Shown in pieces: positions 24,401 through 34,790 of a stretch of 64,000 bases of DNA. The notes below the pieces were generated by a model that was not told where the DNA came from, did not search any database, and saw only the letters and a program-made list of their open reading frames with translations. How positions within the stretch are numbered: position 1 is the first letter of the stretch; each line of letters starts with the position of its first letter. A program made the position numbers and the translations under genes. Source of the stretch: Closterium sp. Naga37s-1. Taxonomy: Eukaryota > Streptophyta > Zygnematophyceae > Desmidiales > Closteriaceae. Where the stretch lies: NCBI GenBank assembly GCA_947471745.1, contig CANJKZ010000511.1, forward strand, positions 62,001 through 126,000, given 5' to 3'.

Positions 24401-25707
24401 GGCACTTCAGCCCTCCTCCCCACTCGCTTCTTCCTCCTCAGGGCACTTCAGCCCTGCTCCCCACTCGCTTCTTCCTCCTCAGGGCACTTCAGCCCTGCTC
24501 CCCACTCGCTTCTTCCTCCTCAGGGCACTTCAGCCCTGCTCCCCACTCGCTTCTTCCTCCTCAGGGCACTTCAGCCCTGCTCCACACTCGCTTCTTCCTC
24601 CTCAGGGCACTTCAGCCCTGCTCCCCACTCGCCTCGTTGGGCCTTTCAGCACCCTTCGGCAACCTCACCTGCAGCACCCCTTAGCTTGCTTGCCTCCTCA
24701 CCTGCAGCACCCCTTAGCTTGCTTGCCTCCTCACCTGCAGCACCCCTTAGCTTGCTTGCCTCCTCACCTGCAGCACCCCTTAGCTTGCTTGCCTCCTCAC
24801 CTGCAGCACCCCTTAGCTTGCTTGCCTCCTCACCTGCAGCACCCCTTAGCTTGCTTGCCTCCTCACCTGCAGCACCCCTTAGCTTGCTTGCCTCCTCACC
24901 TGCAGCACCCCTTAGCTTGCTTGCCTCCTCACCTGCAGCACCCCTTAGCTTGCTTGCCTCCTCACCTGCAGCACCCCTTAGCTTGCTTGCCTCCTCACCT
25001 GCAGCACCCCTTAGCTTGCTTGCCTCCTCACCTGCAGCACCCCTTAGCTTGCTTGCCTCCTCACCTGCAGCACCCCTTAGCTTGCTTGCCTCCTCACCTG
25101 CAGCACCCCTTAGCTTGCTTGCCTCCTCACCTGCAGCACCCCTTAGCTTGCTTGCCTCCTCACCTGCAGCACCCCTTAGCTTGCTTGCCTCCTCACCTGC
25201 AGCACCCCTTAGCTTGCTTGCCTCCTCACCTGCAGCACCCCTTAGCTTGCTTGCCTCCTCACCTGCAGCACCCCTTAGCTTGCTTGCCTCCTCACCTGCA
25301 GCAGCCCCCGCTCCCGGCTCGCGTGCGACCTCACCTTACGGAGAAATGTGGCTACGAACCTGCAGGATGACTCGAGCTGGCTTGAAGAGGATCTTCTCTT
25401 GGTGCAGGGGATTTTCAGCCCAATTCAGGATCTTCTCCACGTCCTCCTTCGTGACGTGGTCATTGTCGCAGTTGCGAACGGCGGACTCCAGCATGTACTT
25501 GACAAGAAATGGCAGTTCATCTGCAAGATAAAAGGTAATTACTTAAAACGAGCTAATGGAAAGATATTCAACTGGAAACTGAAAACAAAGAATCAACGAG
25601 GTACCGATGCGAGAATCTTCGAGTTGGGGGAGGCTGTAATATGAGCCAAACGAGCCGCCTTTGGGGTTTGGCAACTCTTTTAGCACGTGCTCGAACAGAT
25701 TCGTCAT
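18472..25707 (-). CDS. Aconitase/IRP1-like protein lacking domain 4 (probable pseudoenzyme or decaying gene)
   Basis: Aconitases isomerise citrate and isocitrate on a 4Fe-4S cluster. Twelve exons: 25707-25605, 25520-25360, 23419-23327, 22844-22692, 22468-21974, 21743-21625, 21422-21347, 21056-20800, 20293-20175, 19634-19513, 19366-19268 and 18672 to a donor-like site at 18480 or a stop at 18472. Phases agree throughout, giving about 665 residues against roughly 900 for the family. Start [15 protein letters not shown] matches the family N-terminus. Cluster cysteines are present at 438 (ITSCTS) and 504/507 (GYGCTTCIG); [13 protein letters not shown] and [10 protein letters not shown] are conserved. 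Changes: the catalytic Asp-His pair reads Lys127-His128; Arg of EGRVHP is His542; about 40 residues are missing before [13 protein letters not shown]; the whole C-terminal swivel domain, including the SRDWAAKG serine loop, is absent. Intron 7 uses a GC donor. Identity is clear; loss of activity is inferred. Confidence 0.85.
18781..19220. repeat. 33-bp minisatellite
   Basis: About 13 copies of a 33-bp unit containing gtgcgtgcatggcatttcgc, most nearly identical, decaying at the right end. It fills the intron between aconitase exons 11 and 12. Its left edge touches a stray copy of part of exon 12 (about 18733-18768, [12 protein letters not shown] against [12 protein letters not shown]). Confidence 0.95.
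19695..20040 (-). repeat. Three decayed tandem copies of aconitase exon 10
   Basis: Upstream of functional exon 10 (19634-19513) the intron holds further copies of its first half at steps of about 138-143 bp: near 19790-19715 ([10 protein letters not shown]), near 19920-19860 (DLVAAAVL then [12 protein letters not shown] in a shifted frame) and near 20035-19975 ([13 protein letters not shown]). Two of the copies keep the family GNR.FEG or HPLTRAN words better than exon 10 itself. Confidence 0.8.
20360..20700 (-). repeat. Decayed copies of aconitase exons 9 and 8
   Basis: Near 20435-20370 the minus strand reads SGVLPAL, a stop, then GIGFRGG, a copy of the start of exon 9 ([13 protein letters not shown]). 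Near 20690-20510 is a degraded copy of the second half of exon 8 (VMLAG then a frame-slipped [10 protein letters not shown] and TKYL equivalent), followed by a donor-like sequence. Confidence 0.65.
21150..21217 (-). repeat. Partial copy of aconitase exon 8
   Basis: Minus-strand reading gives [15 protein letters not shown], matching [15 protein letters not shown] of exon 8 (21056-20800), about 175 bp upstream of it in the same intron. Confidence 0.8.
22512..22560 (-). repeat. Partial copy of aconitase exon 5
   Basis: Minus-strand reading [17 protein letters not shown] then a stop, a copy of [17 protein letters not shown] at the start of exon 5 (22468-21974), about 120 bp away. Confidence 0.8.
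22950..23140 (-). repeat. Two diverged copies of the start of aconitase exon 4
   Basis: Between exons 3 and 4 the minus strand holds [13 protein letters not shown] (about 23135-23090) and [12 protein letters not shown] (about 23005-22970). Both match the family motif VIDHSVQVD and keep the catalytic Asp-His pair, whereas the in-phase exon 4 reads VIKHPVG. Confidence 0.75.
24226..24640. repeat. 41-bp minisatellite
   Basis: About ten copies of a 41-bp unit containing cctcagggcacttcagccct, in aconitase intron 2. Because 41 is not a multiple of three, translated frames repeat every 41 residues, which explains the long Leu/Pro/Ser frame on the plus strand. Confidence 0.95.
24665..25305. repeat. 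33-bp minisatellite with donor-like motif
   Basis: About 19 nearly identical copies of a 33-bp unit; on the aconitase coding strand each unit contains CTGCAG|GTGAGG. Exon 2 ends 55 bp away with CTGCAG|GTTCGT, so every unit resembles that junction. The plus-strand frames ([11 protein letters not shown] repeats) are not a gene. Confidence 0.95.
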
Positions 25708-27996
25708 GGTTCTGCAGAAAAAAACAAATCAGGAAAGTGTCAATCAGTAAGGAAGGAACGAGCAGGAAGGGATCCAAACGACGCTAATATTATCACGGTT
25801 ATTCGTCATAATTCTGCGGTGTGTGCTTGCTGCTGGCTAATATTATCTCTCATCATGCAACGGATGATCTAGCAGGAAGCTTCATGAGTTATCTAAGATG
25901 GCGCTCACCTGTGGCGCGATGGATCATAGACGGAGCAGCACCGAAATCCACGTGCTGAGCCTCAAGAGTAGTTCCCTGGGTGAGGATGCAAGCGGTCTCT
26001 AGTGGAAGTACATCTAAGTGAAAATCTATGGCAAGGTAGTCTCCTAGTGAAATTCACGTAGATCTGGATCTGGACACCAGTGGTGCAACACACCGAATAG
26101 CGTCGTGCAGGTAGATCTGAGTCACGATGCGTGATTACTAGTCTCCAAAAGGTTAGTGTGCTGTGGCGTGGCGTGGCAATAGGAGGGGAAATGTGGTGGG
26201 TGTTGGAGTGATCTGCCGTGCAAGCTTGCTTGCGTGAAACCGTACAAACTCCAAGAGAGGTCAACATCGTGGCGAATCCAGAGAGCTAATCAAAAGAGCG
26301 AAGCGCGCGTTGAGCTGGCGTGCTGCCGCGTTAGCAGACTAATTCCGAGGAAGCTTTGTGGCAGCGTGGTAAAATCGACGGTTCAGTGCTCGATAAAAGT
26401 GAGTGGGGTAGCGTGTATAGTTCGGTTGCTCCGTTTCGCCAATGAAAACAGAACTTCACAAAAGTTCACTTTCGAGTTAGTCGAAGCGGTACGGTAATGT
26501 TCTGTGCAATCCGAAGCGGTTATTTTGCTTCACCCCCCAAAATTGTGAACTCAGATTTTTTCGTGACTCAACCAACTAGATTTGGATACAATCTGTTCAG
26601 TTCGATCCCCACCACTTCTATTTCAGCGTCGTCTCGCGAAGTCACGGACGAGGCGCGGGCGATGGACGGACGGACGAGGCACCTCCCCGCTCGCGCCTCG
26701 TCCGTGCTGGCGGAGGTGCGCGCGTCGTTCAAGGCGCCTCAAAAGGCGGCGACGTTGGTTGGAGGCGCGCTCTCCGCCGCCACGGACGAGGCGCGGGCGG
26801 GATGCACGCGTGCTGCCTGATTCATCCGCGCGGAGGCGCGCGGGGAGGTGAATGTTCAGCACAAGGAAAGCAAGACAGTTGCGACTGTGATTTTCTGTGC
26901 GCGCGGAGGAGCGCGCGGCGCTGCCCTTCGCCGCGACGAACGACGCGCGGTCGAGGTGAGGTGCGCGGACGAGGGGGGTGCGGGAGGAGAGGGCGCTGTG
27001 GGGATGGGGGAGGTGGTGGGGGGAGGGCGCAGTGGGGAGAAGGGGAGGTGGGAAGGGGAGGGCGCAGTGGGGAGGGGGGAAGGTCGGGGAGCGGAAGGCG
27101 CAGTGTGGACGGAGTACGGTGGGGAGGAGAAGGCGCAGTGGGGAAGGGGGGGAGGTCGCGGCGCTGCCCTTCGCTGCGTCGGACGTGGGTGCATGTTTGC
27201 CCTCGCTCCCACACCTTTCCGCTTCCTGCTCACGCACTCTTCTCCCTCCCGCCGACCCCCGTTTTCCGCCATTTTCCCCCCTTCCTGCCCATCACACCCT
27301 CTCTGCCCGCCTCTCTCGTGCCCACTTCCCCCCACCCGCCTCCCCCTCTCTATCGGTCCTACCTGCTGAGCACGCCGGTTGCCTCCCCCTCTCTATCGGT
27401 CCTACCTACCCTTTTCCCAACCCCTTCTGGCCCTTGCCAGAATGGCTGCAGCACACACAAGAGTCGACGTGCCACGGCGTTTGAGCAACCAGGGCGTGTC
27501 CACCCGCCACCTCTCTCCCCACTGCCTGACCCCACTCCCATCCATTACCCCCCCTCCCACTGCCTGGCTACCCGATCCGCCCCTAACCCCCTCCAGGCGG
27601 GTAGCAGCAAGCACAAGATGCAGCGTACCGAGGTGCTTGTACAGCAGGGGCTGAACCCCCCAATTGACCTCCAGGCTCTGCTGCTGAGAGGGGAGAGGCA
27701 ACCGGCGTGCTCAGCCTGCAGGCTCTGCTGCTGCGAAAGCCTGCAGGCTCTGCAGAGAAAGGAAGTGGTAGAGAGGCGGAACTGAGAGAGGAGGCGGAGA
27801 GAGGGGGCAATCTGTGGGTGTAGCCTTGCGTGGAAATTGAAGCACAGTGGGCAGCTGCCAGTGATGGCGAGGGCAAACAAGCACAGCAGCTACCCGTGGT
27901 GGCGAGGGAGGGCGAAGATATGAGTCCGCGGGGGGCAGCAGTGCTGAATGTGGCGAGGCGGGGGTCGGGAATTCTATCAGTGTCAAAGACGTTCCT
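25708..27996. other. Upstream region of the aconitase-like gene; no gene recognised
   Basis: AT-richer sequence at about 25708-26620 probably holds the promoter and 5' untranslated region of the aconitase-like gene. From 26630 to 27180 there is GC-rich sequence with a repeated word (acggacgaggcgcgggcg near 26642 and 26780) and G-rich runs. Frames here have no recognisable similarity. Confidence 0.4.
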
Positions 27997-28445
27997 CAGG
28001 TGAGTGCAGTGTGGGGGAAAGGACAGGTGAGTGCGGTGTGGGGGAAAGGACAGGTGAGTGCGGTGTGGGGGAAAGGACAGGTGAGTGCGGTGTGGGGGAA
28101 AGGACAGGTGAGTGCGGTGTGGGGGAAAGGACAGGTGAGTGCGGTGTGGGGGAAAGGACAGGTGAGTGCGGTGTGGAGGAAAGGACAGGTGAGTGCGGTG
28201 TGGGGGAAAGGACAGGTGAGTGCGGTGTGGGGGAAAGGACAGGTGAGTGCGGTGTGGGGGAAAGGACAGGTGAGTGCGGTGTGGGGGAAAGGACAGGTGA
28301 GTGCGGTGTGGGGGAAAGGACAGGTGAGTGCGGTCTGGGGGAAAGGACAGGTGAGTGCGGTGTGGGGGAAAGGACAGGTGAGTGCGGTGTGGGGGAAAGG
28401 ACAGGTGAGTGCGGTGTGGGGGAAAGGACAGGTGAGTGCAGTGTG
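27997..28445 (+). repeat. 27-bp minisatellite repeating a perfect 5' splice site
   Basis: About 16 copies of a 27-bp unit beginning gtgagtgcggtgtggggg and ending aaaggacag, so each junction reads CAG|GTGAGT, the donor consensus. The array is entered from TTCCTCAG|GTGAGT at 27999/28000, which looks like the end of an exon. Confidence 0.95.
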
Positions 28446-28518
28446 GGGAGGGGCAAGTGGGTGCAGTGTGGGGGACAGGGCAGGTGAGTGTGATGTGGGG
28501 CAGCCCTGCCAGCCTTGT

Positions 28519-28578
28519 GTGCGGCGAGATGGGGTCGGGCAAGACCATGCAAGTGCCACTTTTTGTACATGAGAAGGT
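28519..28578 (+). pseudogene. DEAH-box RNA helicase motif I fragment
   Basis: Plus-strand reading SLVCGEMGSGKTMQVPLFV matches the Walker A (motif I) region of DEAH helicases (CGETGSGKTTQVPQF), including GSGKT and the QVP that follows. It is followed by a GTAGTG donor-like site. None of the later motifs (DEAH, SAT, QRxGRxGR) was found downstream before 36 kb, so it looks like one stranded exon of a decayed or rearranged gene. Confidence 0.5.
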
Positions 28579-30093
28579 AGTGCATACTTTTATATCATTG
28601 TCATTCACCTTGGCATGACTGAGGACGGTATGAAATCCTTCCTCTCCCCTCCCCCTCCCTCCCCTCCCCTCCCTCCCCTCCCCTCCCCCCCCAAACCCCC
28701 CTTCTTTCCCCCCAATGCAGGTGCCTGAGACGGGGTTAGCATCCGTACTATCCTAGATTTACAATCGGAAGAAATGGTTTTTAGTACCATGTCTGCTCAG
28801 GTCACGTTAGTTCCACATACATTGTTAGTAGCAGTGCATCAGCTTTTCTGTGAATAGTGCAATAGCTGACGCGTGAGCAGTGCGACTGCTTTTGCGTCAG
28901 CTGTGCAACAGCTGTTGTATGTGTAATCACTTTTTGTATGAGCAATACAACAGCTTGCAGTGTGTGTGAGTGTGCTGTGCAATAACTTCTGGAATGTGTG
29001 TAGTGCATCAACAGTGCTATACAGAATAATTCTGCAGTGCAGATTCACAACGACCTAAAATCTTTCCTCATTTGTTACACCTAAGCAGCCTAATGTTTTG
29101 CGCACGGTAAACACATTTAAGAATGAACAATGTATTCAGCTGAACACAGTGCCCTTCCTCAGGGAAACTAAGCAGTTACTGCTCCTCTTGTCACCACGAC
29201 CCCTATTGAGCTGTTCACATCCCCTGCTGCAAGCAACAACCTTCACAGCTGCGAGAGCCGTTGCTAGCGTGCTGTGCCGTCCACCTCCGCAGGCGGGGTG
29301 AGGCCCATTTGACTTCGGGCAGCGTCCCACCCTCCATCATCTGAGCACTCACCCACAGGGGCGCTTTGGACGTTGGGTGGCGTCCCACCCAACGCCCTCC
29401 ACAGCCCCTGCCATCACTCCACCCAATGCCGCCCTGCCGCCCACCGTACTGCCCGCCTGCAGAACACAAGCGAAGCAAAATCAGGAGAAAGTGAGAGAGG
29501 CAGAAGAGGGCAGGTACAGAGGGACGGAAAGAGGGAAGCAGGCACGCACCTGGAGGCCCCTTGTGTGACGAGAGGCAACGCGGAGGTGAGGATGGATGTC
29601 GTGGTTGAGGGGCGGGCACGGGTGCGGGGCGTCAGCCTGTGTGTGTGGCGGCACGCAGGTGCTGGCAGGCCGTGTGGCCTGCGCTGCTGTGTTGTGCTCT
29701 AGCACGTAATGGCGCTTGGGTCGACACACCACATGCACTCGCGCTCACACGCATCGCCCTGTCAGGCACTCTGCCCCGCCACACACGTCGTGAAGCGCTG
29801 CCGGGAGGGCACGGGGAAAAGGGAGGGTACGGACGGAGCAGGTGTTAAGAGGGGATGCATGCGGGAGAGGGGAAGAGGGGGACAGGCAGAGGGCGGGTGA
29901 CGGGACATACAGCATAAAGGGCTTGAGCATTACTCAGTTTTTTCAAGGGTTACAAATTTCAGAAAGTGACCATCGCCCCTTTGCTGCTAGGAGTTTCCCT
30001 ACTGCTGCCCTCCTCCATGCGCACTGATACGCGAGCGTAAAGCTCGACACAACTAACAAAAAATGTTGGTTCGGGGTAGCAATGTGTTGTTAA

Positions 30094-30127
<34 letters not shown>
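30094..30127. repeat. Poly-G run of 34
   Basis: Uninterrupted 34-base G run followed by a GGGA-like tract. Strong G-quadruplex candidate; exact length may be unreliable. Confidence 0.9.
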
Positions 30128-30128
<1 letters not shown>

Positions 30129-30830
30129 GGGGAGGGAGGAGGGAGTGTGGTGTTGAAGAGAAGGGAGGGAGGCAGCGGGACGGTGGAAAGGCGACGGCAA
30201 GACAGGTGAAAAAAGTGGCGCTCACCGAGGCAGAGAGGAAGCAGCACCACACTGCCCATGTCCACGCCAGTGCCAAGTGGCCTGTGTGGTGTGGACCGTG
30301 GCAAGTGCAGTGAGTCAAGGCTCAAGTCCATGGCCTGCGGTGCGTCACTCCACTCCAGCACCAGCTGCTGCAGCATGTGCACTCTCTCCGCCTTTTGCGC
30401 CACCCTCGCGTCAAACGACTCTCCACTGCCCCCTGCTCCTCCCTTGGCCCCCCTGCCTCCACGCCTGCCTTGCCCTTGCTGCTGGCATGGCAGCACCACT
30501 GGCAGATGCCCTGGGGACGAGGTAGGAGCGGAGCAATACGCTACGACGTAGCAGTAGCACCTGCACCCTAAGGATGCGGGATGGGGAGCGGAGGAGGAGG
30601 ACATGGAATTCACAAGACAACGTGTCAGTAGACGAAAATATACATACACATGTCTGGAAATCACGGATTGAAAAGTAGCAAGATTGAGAGAATGCATACG
30701 AGAGGCAGCATGAGAGAAAGGTAGCAAAAGAGAAAGACAGCATCGACAGCTAACACAAACTAAACATACATTTGGAAACTGGCATAGCTGTGGATGGAAT
30801 GGGACAAGGTGGGCGTTGCCTGAAGTCAGG

Positions 30831-30940
30831 TGAGCGCGTTGCCTGACCTGAGCGCGTTGCCTGACCTGAGCGCGTTGCCTGACCTGAGCGCGTTGCCTGA
30901 CCTGAGCGCGTTGCCTGACCTGAGCGCGTTGCCTGAGGTG
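30831..30940. repeat. 18-bp minisatellite
   Basis: Six copies of gcgcgttgcctgacctga. On the minus strand each unit contains CTCAG|GTCAGG, again a donor-like junction. Confidence 0.9.
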
Positions 30941-31368
30941 GATGGCGTGCATGAGGTGCGCGCGTCGAGCCCCATGTGGGTGAGTGCCGCCCGCCCACCT
31001 GGCACAGTCCTCCGTGCCGTCCCCCTGCACCGCCTCCGCCGCGCCTGCACTCCACCGCACCCTCCACTCTCCGCCCCACCGCCAGCAGCCTGCACGGGTG
31101 CCAGTGCAGGGTGAGGGGGAACACAAGGTGGTGGGGAGCACACATGGCGATGGGGAGCACAAACGGTGGAGGGGAGCACAAGCGGCGTGGGGGAGAGCAT
31201 GGGTGTCATGCACAGCGAGCACAAGCAAAGAGTGCTGTCAGTAGAACCACTCTTGAGTCTCTGCAGTGGACCCACTCCTTCCAGTTGTCTGCCTCCACAC
31301 GCCGTGAGGCGCTGCCGGGAGGGCAGGGCGGAAAGGGAGGGAACATAGGAGCGGTGTTGAAATCCCAG

Positions 31369-31856
31369 GTGCGCCCTCGTCTCTGCGCCTTCATCCCAGG
31401 TGCGCCCTCGTCTCTGCGCCTTCATCCCAGGTGCGCCCTCGTCTCTGCGCCTTCATCCCAGGTGCGCCCTCGTCTCTGCGCCTTCATCCCAGGTGCGCCC
31501 TCGTCTCTGCGCCTTCATCCCAGGTGCGCCCTCGTCTCTGCGCCTTCATCCCAGGTGCGCCCTCGTCTCTGCGCCTTCATCCCAGGTGCGCCCTCGTCTC
31601 TGCGCCTTCATCCCAGGTGCGCCCTCGTCTCTGCGCCTTCATCCCAGGTGCGCCCTCGTCTCTGCGCCTTCATCCCAGGTGCGCCCTCGTCTCTGCGCCT
31701 TCATCCCAGGTGCGCCCTCGTCTCTGCGCCTTCATCCCAGGTGCGCCCTCGTCTCTGCGCCTTCATCCCAGGTGCGCCCTCGTCTCTGCGCCTTCATCCC
31801 AGGTGCGCCCTCGTCTCTGCGCCTTCATCCCAGGTGCGCCCTCGTCTCTGCGCCTA
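31369..31856. repeat. 31-bp minisatellite
   Basis: About 15-16 virtually identical copies of a 31-bp unit starting gtgcgccctcgtctctgcgc and ending cccag, so each junction reads CCCAG|GTGCGC on the plus strand. Near-perfect identity implies recent expansion or homogenisation. Long frames in all phases are repeat translations. Confidence 0.95.
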
Positions 31857-32129
31857 AGGTGCGCCCTCCAAGCAGTTGCTGGCACTGGACTGGCATGGGA
31901 GGAGGCATGCAGCACAGCCATCACCTGGCGTGGCCGGGCACAGTCAGCCATCTCGTGGCGTGGCCAGCCACAGCCATCACCTAGAGTATCTGTTGAGGGT
32001 CTGTGCCCCCAAGTCGTGAGCCCCATTCATGTTGCTCGCTTCTCTGATTTCCTTTCACTGTGATCTTGTTCTTCGCAATTCCTTTGCAGTCCCCCCTGCT
32101 AATCAGCATCATGCTGGTTCATGGGCTCG

Positions 32130-32890
32130 TTGGGCAATTTCAGTCGGTAGGGCAACTTCAGTCGGGCAATTTCAGTCGGGCAATTTCAGTCGGACAACCT
32201 CAGTCGGGCAACTTCAGTCAGGCAACTTCAGTCGGTCGGGAAATTTCAGTCGGGCAATTTCAGTCGGTAGGGCAACTTCAGTCGGGCAACTTCAGTCGGT
32301 CGGGCAACTTCAGTTGGGCAATTTCAGTCGGTCGGGCAACTTCAGTCGGGCAACTTCAGTCGGGCAATTTCAGTCGGTCGGGCAATTTCAGTCGGGCAAT
32401 TTTAGTTGGTCGGGCAACTTCAGTCGGGCAATTTCAGTTGGGCGATTTCAGTCGGGCAACTTCAGTCGGGCAACTTCAGTCAGGCAACTTCAGTCGGGCA
32501 ATGTTAGTCGGACAACCTCAGTCGGGCAACTTCAGTCGGGCAACTTCAGTCGGGCAATTTCAGTCGGTCGGGCAATTTCAGTCGGTAGGGCAACTTCAGT
32601 CGGGCAACTTCAGTCGGTCGGGCAACTTCAGTCGGGCATCTTCAGTCAGGCAATTTCAGTCGGGCAATTTCAGTCGGGCAACTTCAGTCGGGCAACTTCA
32701 GTCGGGCAACTTCAGCCGGGCAACTTCAGTCGGTCGGGCAACTTCAGTCGGTCGGGCAACTTCAGTCGGTCGGGCAACTTCAGTCGGGCAGCTTCAATCG
32801 GTCGGGCAATTTCAGACGGGCAATTTCAGTCGGGAAATTTCAGCCGGTCGGGTAACTTCAGTCGGGCAACTTCGGACTGGCAACTTGAGA
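32130..32890. repeat. 14-bp minisatellite with 17/18-bp variants
   Basis: About 50 copies of a unit tcgggcaacttcag or tcgggcaatttcag, some with an inserted ggtc giving cagtcggtcggg. Mixed unit lengths and the c/t alternation give an irregular higher-order pattern. Spurious Ser/Gly/Gln frames span it. Confidence 0.95.
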
Positions 32891-33584
32891 TTCTCATGCG
32901 GGCATGCAAGTGCATGTGTGGGCGTGCAAGTGGGGTCGGTGCTTGTGCAACTGATAGCCTCTCCCACTCATCCCCCTCGCCCCAACCATGCATGGCCATG
33001 CGCTTATGCGCTTATGCTCCCGTGCTCTCACACGCACACGCACACGCACACACGCACGCATGTGGCGGGCGCGCAGGTGTCCCAGTATCCTGAATGTGCG
33101 CCTGTGGCCCAATTAGAACGGGTGAGGGACGTGGGAGCGAGGGGTGTGGGATTGAGTGGACTGTGGTTGTAAAGGGTGAATGGTGTGGTAGCAAAGGTGA
33201 GTGAATGGTGCATCTCACGCAACCATATCTGCTGCCTTCATCCGTGTGACTCAGCCATTTTTCAGCACCACCCGCACCACTTGCACCCAGCCATTCACAT
33301 GTGTGTGTGCCTACCTTGTGTCTGCCCGCCTCTCTGTGCGTGCAGGTGTCGCAACGAGGCTACGGGGTGCTGCTAGGTGCGTACCCTCCACCTGCCACCC
33401 TCCCACCCACCCCACCCCCCTTGCACGTGCGCCGCTTACCCCTCTATGTTTCTCCCCGTGTGTGTGGACCATTTCCCAGCTTCTCAACTCGGCGCGGGTC
33501 TCCCTTCCGCGCATCCCCTGCCACGCCCTGCTCACCTCCGCCCACTCACTAGCCGCCGCATCCCCCTCCGCACCGACTGCTGCG

Positions 33585-33894
33585 CCACTCCGCCAAGCGC
33601 AGCGCGCTCGCCCCCGCGGGCGGTGGGCGTGGCGCGCAGCTGGCGAATCCTAACTGGCGCTGATGAAGGCCTCACAGGCCGAAACGCATACGCCTACTTA
33701 GTACTTTTACTTTGAGACCTATCAAGTCCTTTTTTCATACCTTTTTCCTAGTCCTACAGAGCAACCCACCATACTTAGCTGAAAGTTTTAACGGCGACCA
33801 CACGGTTGGCTTGCTGCGGTTCGAATCCTTCCTACTCCACTCCGCCAAGCGCAGCGCGCTCGCCCCCGCGGGCGGCGGGCGTGGCGCGCAGCTG
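33585..33894. repeat. 58-bp direct repeat flanking a 194-bp insert
   Basis: The 58-bp sequence starting ccactccgccaagcgcagcg occurs at 33585-33642 and 33837-33894 with one difference. Between them lies unrelated AT-richer sequence. The long repeat could be a host exon-fragment duplication (as elsewhere in this window) or an unusually long duplication made by the insert. Confidence 0.85.
33643..33836 (+). other. Insert with hammerhead-ribozyme-like core and a tRNA-like segment
   Basis: CTGATGA (33660-33666), a perfect 5-bp stem with 3-nt loop (GGCCT cac AGGCC, 33668-33680) and GAAA (33681-33684) reproduce the conserved hammerhead core and stem II. The expected stems I and III are weak: ACGC...GCCT gives three of four pairs. 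Further right is a tRNA-like segment with a D-arm-like GCTG...CGGC near 33777-33797 and an internal B box GGTTCGAATCC near 33818-33828, without convincing anticodon or acceptor stems. It may be a decayed non-autonomous retroelement. Activity is not claimed. Confidence 0.35.
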
Positions 33895-34319
33895 CTGCAC
33901 GGGGCGCGGGCGAGGCGGATCCGGGGGCGTGGCCGCTGGTAACCGCTGCGGGAGATGGTGCAGTCAGGGCGGGCAGTGGGAGGGTGGGCGCGCGCGGGTG
34001 AGTGGCAATGGAGCAAAGAGGCGGGTGATTAGCAGTGGTGCAGTGAGGGTGGGTGAGTGAGGTACCGTTCCCCTTCCTCCCCTCCCCTCCGCCCTTCTTC
34101 CCTCTCCCAAACCTCCTCCTCCCTTCCCCTTCCCCCCTTCTTCCTGGAGGAGCCCAGACATGAACCGCTTCAGTACTTTGCTCCCCTTGCTTGCTTTTCT
34201 ATGCTCTCACTCGCCCGCGTGAAATCATTGCCATGTGGGCCCTATCTGCCCCCTCTTTCTCTTTTCCCAGGGATGCCAAAACCCCCTCTTTTCCCCTCAA
34301 CCCCTCTTCCTGTCACCCC

Positions 34320-34790
34320 CTCTGCACGCACGCATCTGGACGGGACGTGAATCGCATCACTGGGCTGGATTCCTCCCCTCTCGCCTCTCCTCACTCGTTC
34401 GCGGGCAGAACCAAGTTGGCCGGCCAGCTTCCCTGAGAACTTGGCGCGCACCGGCCTCGTGAGTCTGTGGGTTCACTTGCTGCATGCGTGCGTGTGCTGG
34501 TTTAGGCTGACTTGGGTTGACTTGCATGTGTGTGCTCTGCTTCATTTGACTTGACCTGACTTGCACGTGTTTGACTGTGTATACTCCCTGTATTGCTTTT
34601 CCCTTTCTTCTCAATGTCCAACACTCCCTCCTCACTCACTCTCCCGTCTACACTCCATCATCTCCCCAAATTCTTACCCTCGATCATCACTTTCTCTCTC
34701 CCCACCAGCTTCCTGGGCTATAACCACTTCCAAGGCCCGCCTCCTGATTCCTTCTTGCAGCAAGCTCATCAATCTTCAAGTGCTGTAAGC
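34320..34790 (+). pseudogene. Leucine-rich-repeat protein fragments
   Basis: Plus-strand readings NRITGLDSSPLASPHSFAG, TKLAGQLP with, in the next frame, ENLARTGLV (34347-34460), and YNHFQGPPPDSF with, after a slip, SKLINLQVL (34717-34788) match successive plant LRR segments (ITGLDLS, L.GQLP..L, NHF.GPLPDSLSKLINLQVL). The frame slips and lack of a start or kinase domain make it a decayed LRR receptor-type gene fragment. Confidence 0.45.

Larger units (their letters stand above)
28579..33584. other. Gene-poor stretch rich in minisatellites
   Basis: No recognisable gene. One minus-strand stretch near 30420-30235 (ESFDARVAQKAERVHMLQQ, LVLEWSDAPQAMDLS) has exon-like composition and could be a coding exon of unknown identity. 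A sequence near 29776-29830 recurs near 31290-31345 (cgccgtgaggcgctgccggg type), and plus-strand segments near 33074 and 33346 both begin CAG|GTGTC, hinting at further exon-fragment duplication. Confidence 0.4.

Noticed and set aside
24066-25531. 434-residue plus-strand frame
   Set aside because: Made of the 41-bp and 33-bp arrays in aconitase intron 2; the real coding strand here is minus.
26623-27237. 204-residue minus-strand frame
   Set aside because: GC-rich sequence with few stops in several frames; composition only, no similarity or splice context.
27983-28608. Frames of SAVWGKGQV and THLSFPPHR units
   Set aside because: Translations of the 27-bp array on both strands.
31369-31856. 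Possible CRISPR array
   Set aside because: Units are contiguous with no unique spacers, and the context is eukaryotic with introns; it is a minisatellite. The same holds for the other arrays.
30976-33172. Several 200-370-residue plus-strand frames
   Set aside because: Translations of the 31-bp and 14-bp minisatellites; no recognisable domain.
33770-33836. tRNA gene
   Set aside because: A B box and a D-arm-like stem are present, but anticodon and acceptor stems do not pair convincingly; kept only as a tRNA-like segment.
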